Assembly (NCBI GenBank): GCA_015063535.1
Contig: SVTY01000012.1
Location: 1-58,203 of the forward strand
Length of the DNA stretch: 58,203 nt
Origin: Oscillospiraceae bacterium
GTDB taxonomy: Bacteria; Bacillota; Clostridia; Oscillospirales; CAG-272
Direction of reading: 5' to 3'
Position numbers and translations under genes: made by a program
The notes under the pieces: model-generated
Databases searched by the model: none
Seen by the model: only the letters and a program-made list of their open reading frames with translations
Told to the model about the DNA's origin: nothing
Shown: positions 17,692-26,626 of the stretch, in pieces
Numbering within the stretch: the stretch's first letter is position 1
How the letters are laid out: each line of letters starts with the position of its first letter

Positions 17692-17730
17692 GAAAGACGT
17701 GATCGCCGATCAACGACGGTCACGTCTTTC
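17692..17730 (-). terminator. Hairpin terminator after the CE2-type esterase gene
   Basis: An 11-bp perfect stem (GAAAGACGTGA with TCACGTCTTTC) lies just past the esterase stop. The T-tract on the minus strand is weak (GTTTGG), so termination may be partial. Confidence 0.6.
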
Positions 17731-17741
17731 CTTGATTCAAA

Positions 17742-18974
17742 TTACCGCCCCGAAACGATTCCCTTCTGCGCCATAAAGGTCAAAAGATCTTCGGCATATT
17801 GCGCATGCTGCGAAATGGTAGGATGTCCGCCACCGCAGTTTTTTGCCTTCCAGACATACACGCCATTTCCTTCTCCACCGAAGTCCTCTACCGCAGAAAG
17901 GATGGCATCTTTGTAGGTGTCATTCATCATATTGTACACACAAACGATCTTACAGTCGGCTCCGTTCTTTTGCCGTACCGTATTCAAAAAGCTCAGGTAG
18001 GAGGTCTCAAAGTTGGCTTCTCCCTTATTTTGCGAATAATCATTCGTGCCAATATTGATCACCACGATATCGGCTTTTCTTTCAAATTGATACATTCCGT
18101 TATCTGTCTTATCCCGCAGGGGACTGGCATACAGATATCCGTCGGTCATACCCGGATTTCCGCACAAAAGACCCTGTCCCGAAAGTGCCGTAACGGCATA
18201 GTCTGCTCCCAACTCCTCGGAGACAAGATAGGGATAGGCAAGCGTACCGTCCTGATCGTCAAAGTCTCCCTTGTGGCTTCCGATGGTTCCCCATGCGCAA
18301 CAAATGCTGTCACCTACATATTCGATATACAGATCACTGTCCTGCGGCTTTTTCTCGGTCAGGATGGTTCCCGCAAAGGTAACTGACAAAATCTGGGCTC
18401 TGGACAGGGTGTGCCCCGTTACCTTCATGATGCGTACGGTATGCTCCCCTGCTTCAATTCCTTTCGTTTGCAGCGTATTCACGGCAGCATAGGCTGTAAA
18501 ATACGGAGTTTTTATGCTTTTCCTTACCGGGTTTATGCATTCTTCTCCATCTACCCAAATGCGGAAATAAGACGATCCTGCGTGTCCTTTGACAGAAAAC
18601 GCAATCGGTCCGCCCTCATGGTCGATCACGAATTCAATTCCCGAGCAGGTCCAGTCACAATTGATCTGCTTATCATCCGCCAAATATCGCTTTCCAAGAA
18701 TTTTGATCCCCTCGGTATTTGAATTCAAGGGATACGTAACGGCATTCTCCGGCATAGGCTCCTCCGTTTCTCGTTCGGTTTGCTTTTTTGTCTGCTTCAC
18801 GGTTTCGGATTCGGTTTCGGTAACGAACGGAGCTTCGCTTTCTGCGGATCCCGTTGCTTCCTCACTGTCTCCCTCCAAAACATCCCCTCTTGCGCATCCT
18901 CCTGCCAACAGGATCACTCCCAGCAGCAAGGTCAAGGTGCGAAGCAGCCATTTGTAAGAGTGCTTGGTTTGCAT
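17742..18974 (-). CDS. CE2-type SGNH esterase lipoprotein (probable acetyl-polysaccharide esterase)
   Basis: This is a 410-residue secreted lipoprotein. A signal peptide ends in lipobox LAGGC (Cys27), followed by a Ser/Thr/Glu-rich linker, a beta-sandwich N-terminal domain (about 85-205) and an SGNH hydrolase domain with VGDSICCAWG (Ser223), GTNDYS and GGGHPT (His384). The Asp normally three residues before the His is absent; CE2 acetylxylan esterases are known to work with a Ser-His dyad, which fits. It probably deacetylates plant or microbial polysaccharide at the cell surface. ATG 18974 has AAGGAG 10 bases upstream; the ATG 9 bases earlier sits too close to that site. Confidence 0.82.
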   Translation of the reverse strand: MQTKHSYKWLLRTLTLLLGVILLAGGCARGDVLEGDSEEATGSAESEAPFVTETESETVKQTKKQTERETEEPMPENAVTYPLNSNTEGIKILGKRYLADDKQINCDWTCSGIEFVIDHEGGPIAFSVKGHAGSSYFRIWVDGEECINPVRKSIKTPYFTAYAAVNTLQTKGIEAGEHTVRIMKVTGHTLSRAQILSVTFAGTILTEKKPQDSDLYIEYVGDSICCAWGTIGSHKGDFDDQDGTLAYPYLVSEELGADYAVTALSGQGLLCGNPGMTDGYLYASPLRDKTDNGMYQFERKADIVVINIGTNDYSQNKGEANFETSYLSFLNTVRQKNGADCKIVCVYNMMNDTYKDAILSAVEDFGGEGNGVYVWKAKNCGGGHPTISQHAQYAEDLLTFMAQKGIVSGR

Positions 18975-19013
18975 GGGTTTCATTCTCCTTTTTTGTCAAA
19001 GAATCATATCTAT

Positions 19014-19042
19014 ATTATACCGCACCGCTCTTTCTTTGTCAA
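19014..19042 (-). promoter_or_regulatory. Promoter of the CE2-type esterase gene
   Basis: TTGACA (19037-19042), 17 bases, TATAAT (19014-19019) on the minus strand. Confidence 0.85.
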
Positions 19043-19105
19043 GGGTCTATCCCTTCTTTTTTGTCATGTCGTTACTTTTGTCGGATTGCACAACGAACAC
19101 AAAAC

Positions 19106-19130
19106 GGCAGAGACTTATACAAGCTCTGCC
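19106..19130 (-). terminator. Terminator of the glgA operon
   Basis: A 7-bp stem (GGCAGAG with CTCTGCC) is followed on the minus strand by GTTTTGTGTT, 13 bases past the last gene of the operon. Confidence 0.65.
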
Positions 19131-19142
19131 ATTCTTTTTGGA

Positions 19143-19478
19143 TTATTTTCGATAATACACATAGTACGCCACAACGGTTCGTTCGACTCCGCCGTGCTCC
19201 AAGTCCGCTCCTGTCAGCACTACGCCGTCCTTAGAAAGCAGCTCCCATATCTGAAGCTCATCGATCCTTGCACGAAATACGGTTTGTGCTGAGGCAAACA
19301 CGATCAGCTCATCCTCCTTGATATTCAGGTGTCCTTCTCTGCCGATAACCTCATCCACGTTATCCCGCTTTTCGGTGACATAGCGGATATGTCTGCCGTT
19401 GATGGAGAGTGCCATTTCCCATCGGAATTGCTTACTGTCGGGCTTCGGCTTTCTTTTCAGTCTTTGAAACAGTCCCAT
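19143..19478 (-). CDS. Small conserved-looking protein at the end of the glgA operon
   Basis: This frame encodes 111 residues. It begins with a basic MGLFQRLKRKPKP segment and continues as a soluble, mixed alpha/beta, acidic domain; there is no membrane segment or motif I recognise. The start overlaps the last 47 bases of the GH13 gene in another frame, and AAGGAG lies 7 bases before the ATG, which supports real, coupled translation. Its position after amylase, phosphorylase and glycogen synthase suggests a link to glycogen use, but this is inference from context only. Confidence 0.7.
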   Translation of the reverse strand: MGLFQRLKRKPKPDSKQFRWEMALSINGRHIRYVTEKRDNVDEVIGREGHLNIKEDELIVFASAQTVFRARIDELQIWELLSKDGVVLTGADLEHGGVERTVVAYYVYYRK

Positions 19479-21390
19479 GCTTTTTCTCCTTTTTCTCCGT
19501 GTGAGTCAAAATCAGTGCCGTATTGGCTTCGATCTCGCCTTGATATGGCTTTTCTGTCAGAAGGTCGATCTGTCTGCCGTGTACCTCATACAAAACAGCA
19601 GTATCTCCCGCATTGCACAGGATCGTCAGCTCCTCACCCCGTCCTTGCCGTCGGTACACCAAAAGTCCGCCCTCGGCGTACTCAATACGAAAATCACCGT
19701 CAATAAAGACAGGATGCTCCCGACGAATTGCTCCGAGACGGCGATAGTGCGCCAACAGCTCGGCATTTTCCCTGCCCCAAGGATAAGGTCTGCGGCAGAA
19801 GGGATCGTGATAGCCCTCCATGCCCACCTCATCGCCGTAAAAGACAGAAGGAACTCCGTAAACGGTGTATTGGATGGTCGCCGCCATCTTCAACAAGGTC
19901 ACGCCACGATCCAACTGGTGGGGTAAAAGCCGCCTGTATGCCAGCTCTTCATTGGTTGCCTCGTAATCCCATTCCTCGCCCACGCCCAATACCGTCAGGA
20001 TCCGCTCGGTATCATGCGTTCCCAACAGGTTCATCAAGCTATGGCACACACATCGGGGGTAGGTAGCGTACAGCTCGGTCAAAGTCATGGCAAGGAAGGA
20101 AGCATCCTTTTCGGACAAATACTGCAAAATGCCGTTTCGCAAGGGATAATTCATCACGCTGTCCAGCTGTCCTCCTCGGAAATACCGCCGACGGCTTCCG
20201 TATGCCTCCTTGACGGCGGCATTTTCCCAAACCTCTCCGAGGATCAACGCCTCTCCGTTCGAAGCATCCTTGACGGTGGTACGAAGCTCATCCAGAAAGG
20301 AATCGGGAAGCTCATCGGCAACGTCCAGTCTCCATCCGCCGATCCCCATTTGTACATACTTCTCGCACACACCGCCCTTGTCTGTAAAGAATTTACGGCA
20401 GACCTCGTTGTCATGATTCAGCTTGGGCAGAATTTCGATCCCCCACCATGTCTCATACTGATCGGGATAGGAACGGAAGCGATACCAATCCCGATAGGGT
20501 GAATCGGGATCGCTGTATGCACCGATACCGCCATAAGCACCGTAGCGGTCGAAATAGCGGCTATTATCTCCCGTATGATTGAATACGCCGTCCAAAAGAA
20601 TTTTGATATCGGCTTCCTTGGCTTTTTGGAGCAGGTTCAAAAACGCCGCCTCTCCGCCGAACATGCCGTCGATCTCGCAATAATCTCCCGTGTCGTATTT
20701 GTGATTGGAATAGGCACGGAAGATGGGGCTGAGATACAGCACTCCCACCCCAAGGGATTTCAGATAGTCAAGCTTTTCGGCAATCCCCCACAGGTTTCCG
20801 CCGAAAAACATATTGTTTGCCAGCTTATCACCGTTTTTCTCGGCATACTGAGGAATTCCGTTTTCCCAGTCCTCATTGAGGATCGCATCCTCCCGCTTGG
20901 CTACCTCTCCCTGCCCGCAAAAAAATCGGTCTACAAAAATATGGTACATCACCCGTCCGCCAAACCAAGCGGGGGTGGTGTAATTCGGTTCATGGATCAG
21001 CAAAACAAAGCGGCGATCGGAATAGCTCTCCAAGGTAAAATCGACCTGATTGTCGGTAGAGGTAAACAGCGTATCCATTCCCCGCAAAAACAGAAATTCG
21101 TAAAAGAACAGCCCGTCTGTCTCCTTGCCGCAAAGCTCTGCGGTATCCAACACAAGGCAATAGCGGTCGATTCCCTCCTCGGTCGCCGTAAAGGTCAGCG
21201 GAAGATCACGGTCGGGCAAATTGTCCCCACCGATACGCAAAACCACCGCCGAGGCACCCAAGCGTCTGGGTGCCTCCACGGTGAATCGGATCTGCTCGCC
21301 GCAGGCAAAGGCTCCTCTGTCGGAGGCATCGGCAGTACCTACGGTCTTTCGGATCGTCGGCATCGCCGACATACTGATTTTTGTAAGCAT
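19432..21390 (-). CDS. GH13 alpha-amylase-family glycosidase (neopullulanase/maltogenic type)
   Basis: This 652-residue cytoplasmic enzyme (no signal peptide) probably hydrolyses alpha-1,4 and possibly alpha-1,6 bonds in glycogen or maltodextrins. An N-terminal beta-sandwich (about 20-130) precedes the catalytic barrel with DGVFNHTG, nucleophile Asp in GWRLDVADE, acid/base Glu in LGEVWEN and stabilising Asp in LGTHDTER, then a C-terminal beta domain. Co-transcription with glgP suggests it trims or debranches glycogen after phosphorolysis. The Lys-rich C-terminal 25 residues are encoded over the start of the next gene. Confidence 0.88.
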   Translation of the reverse strand: MLTKISMSAMPTIRKTVGTADASDRGAFACGEQIRFTVEAPRRLGASAVVLRIGGDNLPDRDLPLTFTATEEGIDRYCLVLDTAELCGKETDGLFFYEFLFLRGMDTLFTSTDNQVDFTLESYSDRRFVLLIHEPNYTTPAWFGGRVMYHIFVDRFFCGQGEVAKREDAILNEDWENGIPQYAEKNGDKLANNMFFGGNLWGIAEKLDYLKSLGVGVLYLSPIFRAYSNHKYDTGDYCEIDGMFGGEAAFLNLLQKAKEADIKILLDGVFNHTGDNSRYFDRYGAYGGIGAYSDPDSPYRDWYRFRSYPDQYETWWGIEILPKLNHDNEVCRKFFTDKGGVCEKYVQMGIGGWRLDVADELPDSFLDELRTTVKDASNGEALILGEVWENAAVKEAYGSRRRYFRGGQLDSVMNYPLRNGILQYLSEKDASFLAMTLTELYATYPRCVCHSLMNLLGTHDTERILTVLGVGEEWDYEATNEELAYRRLLPHQLDRGVTLLKMAATIQYTVYGVPSVFYGDEVGMEGYHDPFCRRPYPWGRENAELLAHYRRLGAIRREHPVFIDGDFRIEYAEGGLLVYRRQGRGEELTILCNAGDTAVLYEVHGRQIDLLTEKPYQGEIEANTALILTHTEKKEKKHGTVSKTEKKAEARQ

Positions 21391-21416
21391 GAAACAATCC
21401 TTATTTTATGATTTGT

Positions 21417-23837
21417 TCAATCGGTCATTTTTTTCAGATTCCAGATATCTCTCGCATAGTCGTTGATCGAGCGGTCGGCGGCAAAATATCCTGCCGAAGC
21501 AATATTCATCAGCGACATGCGGTTCCATTTTTCCTTATCCTGATAATCGGCGATCGCCCGCTCTCTGGTCATATGATAGGATTCAAAATCCGCAAGACAC
21601 ATATATGGGTCGGCAATGCCCGGTCCGGAGAGCAGATAGTTGGCGATCTCGGAGAAGGACTCGCCCGCAAAGCCGATATTCAAGGCATTGATAATGCGCT
21701 TCAGTCGCTCATTGCCCGCATAATACTCGGCGCAGTTATAGCCTCTGAGCCAAATATCGTCCACCTCAGAGCTGGTCAAGCCAAAGATATACATATTTTC
21801 CTTGCCTGCCGCCGCCAGCATTTCCACATTGGCGCCGTCCAGCGTTCCGATAGTCATGGCACCGTTTATCATCAGCTTCATACAGCCCGTGCCGCTGGCT
21901 TCCTTGCCCGCAAGAGAGATCTGCTCGCTGATCTCCGCCGCCGGGATCAACGCCTCCGCCACACTGACATTATAATCCTCCAAGAAGATCACCGAAAGCT
22001 TTTCCCGAACCACGGGATCGCTATCGATCTCTCTGCCAAGGCACCAGATCAGCTTAATGATATTTTTTGCCATATAATAGCCGGGCGCCGCCTTGGCACC
22101 GAACAGGAAGGTCTGCGGCTGAAAGTCCCGTTCGGGGTGATCCTTAATATCCAGATACAAGCCGATAATATTCAGCACGTTGAGAAGCTGTCGCTTATAC
22201 TCATGCAACCGCTTGATATGCACGTCAAACAGAGAGTGCGTATCCACCGTCCGCCCTGTTTTCCGATAGAGATAGTTTGAAAAGGCGATCTTGTTTTCGT
22301 GCTTGATCCGCCGTATCTCCGCCAAAATACGCTTATCATCGGCAAACTTAGCAAATTCTCGAAGCTCCTCGGGATCATGGCGATAGCCCCGCCCGATGGT
22401 CTCGTCCAGCAAGCCCGCAAGCTGAGGATTGGCGTAACATAGCCAACGGCGATGTGCGATCCCGTTGGTCACGTTGCAGAAGCGTTCGGGGTACATGGCA
22501 TAAAAGTCCTTGAAGATCGACTTAGTGAGGATCTCCGAATGGAGCTTGGAAACGCCATTGACCGAATGACAGCCTACTGCGCACAGATTTGCCATCCGTA
22601 CCTGTCCGTAGCCGATGACACTCATCTTGGAAATACGGTTCCAGTTGCCGGGGAATGCCTTCCACGCCTCTCGGCAAAAGCGCTCGTTGATCTCCTTGAT
22701 GATCATGTGGATACGGGGCAGCTTCAAACGGAAGATATCCTCATTCCATGTCTCCAACGCCTCGGGCATAACGGTATGGTTGGTATAGGAGCAAATGGCG
22801 ACCACCGTCTCCCACGCTCTCTCCCACGAATAAAAATATTCGTCAATCAAGATCCGCATCAGCTCGGGAATACAAAGAGCGGGGTGGGTATCATTGATGT
22901 GGATGGCTACCTTCTCCGCCAAATTATCAAGGGTTCCGTAGACCGCCATATGATCCCGAATGATGCTCTGACAGGAAGCGGATACCAAAAAATACTGCTG
23001 AGACAGGCGCAACAGCTTACCCTCGATATGGTTGTCGGAGGGATACAGCACCTTGGAAATGATCTCCGCATTGGTGCTTTCCTCCATCGCGCGGGTATAC
23101 TGTCCCTGCGTAAAGAGACCCATGTTAAAGTTGCGGGTATCTCTGGCACGCCACAGACGAAGCTGGCTGACCGCCTTGCTGTCGGCACCCGAGATCATCA
23201 TATCATACGGAACTGCTTCGATCTCCTCGCAATCCTCATACAGGATCTCCAGATGTCCGTCCTTCCAGTTTTCCTTCACATGTCCGCCCATTTTGACGTG
23301 ATAGATACGGTCGGTTCTCGGCACCAGCCATACCTCGCCGCCCGGCAGCCAGTTGTCGGGCAGCTCGACCTGCATACCGTCCACGATCATCTGCTTGAAA
23401 AATCCGTATTCATAGCAGATGGAAAAGCCGGTGGCGGGATAATCCTGTGAGGAAAGAGCGTCCATAAAGCAGGCTGCAAGCCGACCAAGCCCTCCGTTGC
23501 CCAGTCCCGCATCGGATTCGCATTCCAGAATTTCCTCCATACCAAAGCCCATCTCCTTCAGGACGGTGGCATAGGCGGAATCCAATCCCAAATTGCAAAG
23601 ATTTGTTTTCAAGGAGCGCCCCAGCAAAAATTCCACGCACATGTAATACACACGCTTGGCTCCCTTGGCATTGACCTCCTGCTTAAAATCGCCTCGCTTT
23701 TGGGTCAGAATGTCCTTCACGGTCATAGCGACCGCCTTGTACATCTGATCTCGGGATGCCTCCTTCGGCGTACAGCCAAAGTAGCGTGAAAGCTTGGCTT
23801 CAATTGTTTCTCTGATTTCGTTTTTTGTCATATTCAT
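21417..23837 (-). CDS. glgP: Glycogen/maltodextrin phosphorylase
   Basis: This 806-residue GT35 enzyme releases glucose 1-phosphate from alpha-1,4-glucan ends. The length is normal, and landmarks are intact: ESDAGLGNGGLGRLAACF near 105-122, the HINDTHPAL stretch and the PLP-lysine region EASGTGCMKLMINGAMTIGT, where Cys replaces the more common Asn or Ser before Met-Lys. It starts after AAAGGAA, 35 bases past glgA, and precedes the GH13 gene by 27 bases, so synthesis and breakdown enzymes share one transcript. Confidence 0.96.
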   Translation of the reverse strand: MNMTKNEIRETIEAKLSRYFGCTPKEASRDQMYKAVAMTVKDILTQKRGDFKQEVNAKGAKRVYYMCVEFLLGRSLKTNLCNLGLDSAYATVLKEMGFGMEEILECESDAGLGNGGLGRLAACFMDALSSQDYPATGFSICYEYGFFKQMIVDGMQVELPDNWLPGGEVWLVPRTDRIYHVKMGGHVKENWKDGHLEILYEDCEEIEAVPYDMMISGADSKAVSQLRLWRARDTRNFNMGLFTQGQYTRAMEESTNAEIISKVLYPSDNHIEGKLLRLSQQYFLVSASCQSIIRDHMAVYGTLDNLAEKVAIHINDTHPALCIPELMRILIDEYFYSWERAWETVVAICSYTNHTVMPEALETWNEDIFRLKLPRIHMIIKEINERFCREAWKAFPGNWNRISKMSVIGYGQVRMANLCAVGCHSVNGVSKLHSEILTKSIFKDFYAMYPERFCNVTNGIAHRRWLCYANPQLAGLLDETIGRGYRHDPEELREFAKFADDKRILAEIRRIKHENKIAFSNYLYRKTGRTVDTHSLFDVHIKRLHEYKRQLLNVLNIIGLYLDIKDHPERDFQPQTFLFGAKAAPGYYMAKNIIKLIWCLGREIDSDPVVREKLSVIFLEDYNVSVAEALIPAAEISEQISLAGKEASGTGCMKLMINGAMTIGTLDGANVEMLAAAGKENMYIFGLTSSEVDDIWLRGYNCAEYYAGNERLKRIINALNIGFAGESFSEIANYLLSGPGIADPYMCLADFESYHMTRERAIADYQDKEKWNRMSLMNIASAGYFAADRSINDYARDIWNLKKMTD

Positions 23838-23872
23838 AGATTCCTTTCATTCTGCCTGTTACCGTACAGACT

Positions 23873-25312
23873 TCACAGAGATGCGTACATCTCCAAATAT
23901 TTGAGTGCGGAGGTCTTCCATGAAAAGTCGGTCCGCATGATTCGTCCGATCAGCTTTTTTCGCTTTTCCTCATCCTGCCAAAGTGCCACGGCGGCACCCG
24001 TCCGCTCGGCAAGCTCTGCGGCGGAATAGCCCGCAAAGGTAAAGCCGTTGCCGTGCATTCTGCCCTTTTCCTCCCAATAGCCCTTGATGGAATCGTACAG
24101 ACCGCCCGTTTCCCTTGTCACGGGAATGGCACCGAAGCGGGAAGCGATCATTTGAGAAAGACCGCACGGCTCGCTCTTGGAGGGCATCAAAAAGATATCC
24201 GTGGCGGCGTAAATACGGTTCGCCAAACTGCGGTCGTAGGTAATAAGCGCCCGCACCCGATCGGGAAATGCCTGCTGTAAGCCCTCAAAAAAGCTCTCAT
24301 AGCCCGACTCTCCCTTGCCGAGGATCACAAGCTGTACCTCATGCTCGCTCAAAAAGTCATATGCCATTTCGGATATCAGATCCAAACCCTTATGGGAGGC
24401 AAGTCGGGAAATGACCGAAAGCATCGGCACGTCATTTTTCTGCGGCAGACCAAGCTCGGCTTGCAGTGCCGCCTTGTTTTCGTATTTAGCTGGGATGGTA
24501 CGCCACGAATAGGTCTTTGCCACAGCCCCCTTCCGCCCGGGATTATAATAGTCATAGTCGATGCCGTTGAGGATCCCGCACAGCTTTTCTGCTTGCTGAC
24601 GCAAAATGCCGTCCAGCCCGTGGGCATATTCGGGTGTTTGAATTTCTTTTGCATATTGAGGGCTGACCGTGCTGACACGGTCGGCGCAAACGATCGCCGC
24701 CTTCATCAAATTGATACAGCCGTCGTATTCCACCAGCTCCCGATCCTCCTCGCCAAGCTCAAAGACATCTCCGAGGATCCCAAAATCGTATTTTCCCTGA
24801 TACTCGATATTGTGAATGGTAAAGACGGTCTGAATGGCTTCATAGCCTGCCACCTGCCGATACTTGCCATTCAGATAGACAAGGCTCAGCGCCGCCTGCC
24901 AATCATGGGCGTGCAGAACATCGGGATAAAATCCGATCACACCAAGCATATCCACCGCCGCCTTGCAGAAAAACGCAAAGCGTTCGCCATCGTCGAAGCA
25001 GCCGTATAAGCTATCCCGCTTGAAATAATATTCATTGTCTATAAAATAATAGGTAACACCGCCCTTGACAAGGCTGTAAATACCGCAATACTGCCGCCGC
25101 CAAGACAGGCAGACCTCATATTCCTGCACCAGAGTCATCTGACTCCGAAAGTCTGCCGAAACAGCACTGTACAAGGGCATGACTACCCGTACATCCGCCT
25201 CTCCCTCTGCCGCCTCATGAATGGCAGTGGGAAGAGAGCCGAGCACATCGCCCAGTCCTCCCGTTGCCGCAAAGGGCATCGCCTCCGCTCCTACAAATAA
25301 TATTTTCTTCAT
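23873..25312 (-). CDS. glgA: Glycogen synthase GlgA
   Basis: This 479-residue GT5 enzyme transfers glucose from ADP-glucose to glycogen. The N-terminal domain opens MKKILFVGAEAMPFAATGGLGDV: the usual KTGGL or KVGGL lysine, implicated in ADP-glucose binding, is Ala here (residue 16). The HAHDWQAAL, FTIHNIEYQG and SEPCGLSQMIASRFG motifs, with the conserved catalytic Glu, are intact. I recall similar Lys-free versions in other Clostridia, so this is probably a lineage variant and not inactivation. It is first in the glgA-glgP-GH13-orf operon. Confidence 0.95.
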   Translation of the reverse strand: MKKILFVGAEAMPFAATGGLGDVLGSLPTAIHEAAEGEADVRVVMPLYSAVSADFRSQMTLVQEYEVCLSWRRQYCGIYSLVKGGVTYYFIDNEYYFKRDSLYGCFDDGERFAFFCKAAVDMLGVIGFYPDVLHAHDWQAALSLVYLNGKYRQVAGYEAIQTVFTIHNIEYQGKYDFGILGDVFELGEEDRELVEYDGCINLMKAAIVCADRVSTVSPQYAKEIQTPEYAHGLDGILRQQAEKLCGILNGIDYDYYNPGRKGAVAKTYSWRTIPAKYENKAALQAELGLPQKNDVPMLSVISRLASHKGLDLISEMAYDFLSEHEVQLVILGKGESGYESFFEGLQQAFPDRVRALITYDRSLANRIYAATDIFLMPSKSEPCGLSQMIASRFGAIPVTRETGGLYDSIKGYWEEKGRMHGNGFTFAGYSAAELAERTGAAVALWQDEEKRKKLIGRIMRTDFSWKTSALKYLEMYASL

Positions 25313-25364
25313 ACGTTTAGTATTTCCTTTTTTATTGATTTTAAATATTTTAAAAATATATTAT

Positions 25365-25393
25365 ATTATATCATACCTATGAAGATTTTTCAA
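25365..25393 (-). promoter_or_regulatory. Promoter of the glgA operon
   Basis: TTGAAA (25388-25393), 17 bases, TATAAT (25365-25370) on the minus strand, followed by a very A+T-rich leader of about 50 bases. Confidence 0.8.
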
Positions 25394-25455
25394 TCCCCTT
25401 TTCTTGGAAAAACGAGTTTCGATCTTCCCATCGACAAACGATCCGTCCGTTCGGA

Positions 25456-25488
25456 AAGAATGCCGTCGAAGGATTCGACGGCATTCTT
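25456..25488 (-). terminator. Hairpin terminator after glgD
   Basis: A stem of about 13 bp (AAGAATGCCGTCGA with its complement) lies 6 bases past the glgD stop and separates the two glycogen operons. The following U-run is short. Confidence 0.7.
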
Positions 25489-25494
25489 GGCGTG

Positions 25495-26625
25495 TTATAC
25501 CATACTTCCTTTGGGGATAAAGAAAGGCATGGTTTCGTGTCCCGAAAGCATTCTTCCGTCCCGAATTACTACATTCTTATCGGTGATCACACAGTTTAAG
25601 GTTACGTTGGTTCCCGTAAAGGTATCCTGTAGCAAAATCGAATTTTTCACCGTTGTTCCCTTGCCTACCCGCACACCGCGGAACAAAATGGAATTTTCCA
25701 CCGTTCCCTCAATCACGCATCCGTCGGCAACATAGCTGTTCACCACATTCGCCTCTCCCGTATATCGGGTCGGTGCGGAATTGCGGAGCTTGGTATAGAT
25801 CGGACGATCCGCACGGAACAGCCCGTTCCGCACATTCGGCTCCAACAGACGCATGGAATTGCGGAAATAGCTTTCCAAGGATGTGACCTGAATGTAGATA
25901 CCGTCATACAAATAACGGTAAAACCGATTCTTAGCGGCACGGCTTGCCACGATATCCCGATAAAAATCGGTATACCCGTGCGCCCCCGCATCGCTGATAG
26001 CGTTCAGTAGGAACATCCGACTGACCACCATAATATTGGTGCTGATCTCACCGATCGCCTCTCCCTCCACATAAGAGGATACCTCTGTGATCCGTCCGTT
26101 CTCATCGGCGGTGATCACCTTGCTTCTCGGTGCAATATCCGCTCCGCTCTCGCTGACCCGATGGGTCACAATCGTCAGGTCAGCTTCGTTCTCCATATGC
26201 TGACGAATAACATCCGAGAGATCAATCGTACAGATCACGTCACAATCGGACAAGACGATATAGTCCTCGTCACATCGGGAAATAAAATTGGAAACACCCA
26301 TCAACGCCTCCAGCCGAGAGGTATACAGTCTGCCTCCGTTGGAATTTTCATAAGTTGTAATAAAGGGAGGCAACAGCTTAATGCCGCCCGACCGTCTCGC
26401 CAGATCCCAGTCCTTTCCCGTTCCGATATGATCCATCAGCGATTGATAATTGTTATGGGTGATAATACCGATCTTATGGATCCCCGAATTGACCATGTTG
26501 GAGAGGGGAAAATCCACCAAACGGTATCGGCAGCCGAAGGGAACCGACGCCATCGTACGGATACCCGTCAACTCCGGAATGGAAGAATTATGTATATTGG
26601 AAAAAATCAAGCCTGCAACTCCCAT
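25495..26625 (-). CDS. glgD: GlgD, regulatory subunit of glucose-1-phosphate adenylyltransferase
   Basis: This 376-residue GlgC paralogue is typical of Firmicutes, where GlgC and GlgD form a heteromer. The nucleotidyltransferase fold is kept (PFGCRYRLVDFPLSNMVNSG, left-handed beta-helix at the end), but the glycine-rich GGxGTRL nucleotide loop is degenerate (IFSNIHNSSIPELTG), consistent with a regulatory and not catalytic role. It starts 1 base after the glgC stop, so translation is coupled. Confidence 0.95.
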   Translation of the reverse strand: MGVAGLIFSNIHNSSIPELTGIRTMASVPFGCRYRLVDFPLSNMVNSGIHKIGIITHNNYQSLMDHIGTGKDWDLARRSGGIKLLPPFITTYENSNGGRLYTSRLEALMGVSNFISRCDEDYIVLSDCDVICTIDLSDVIRQHMENEADLTIVTHRVSESGADIAPRSKVITADENGRITEVSSYVEGEAIGEISTNIMVVSRMFLLNAISDAGAHGYTDFYRDIVASRAAKNRFYRYLYDGIYIQVTSLESYFRNSMRLLEPNVRNGLFRADRPIYTKLRNSAPTRYTGEANVVNSYVADGCVIEGTVENSILFRGVRVGKGTTVKNSILLQDTFTGTNVTLNCVITDKNVVIRDGRMLSGHETMPFFIPKGSMV

Positions 26626-26626
26626 G

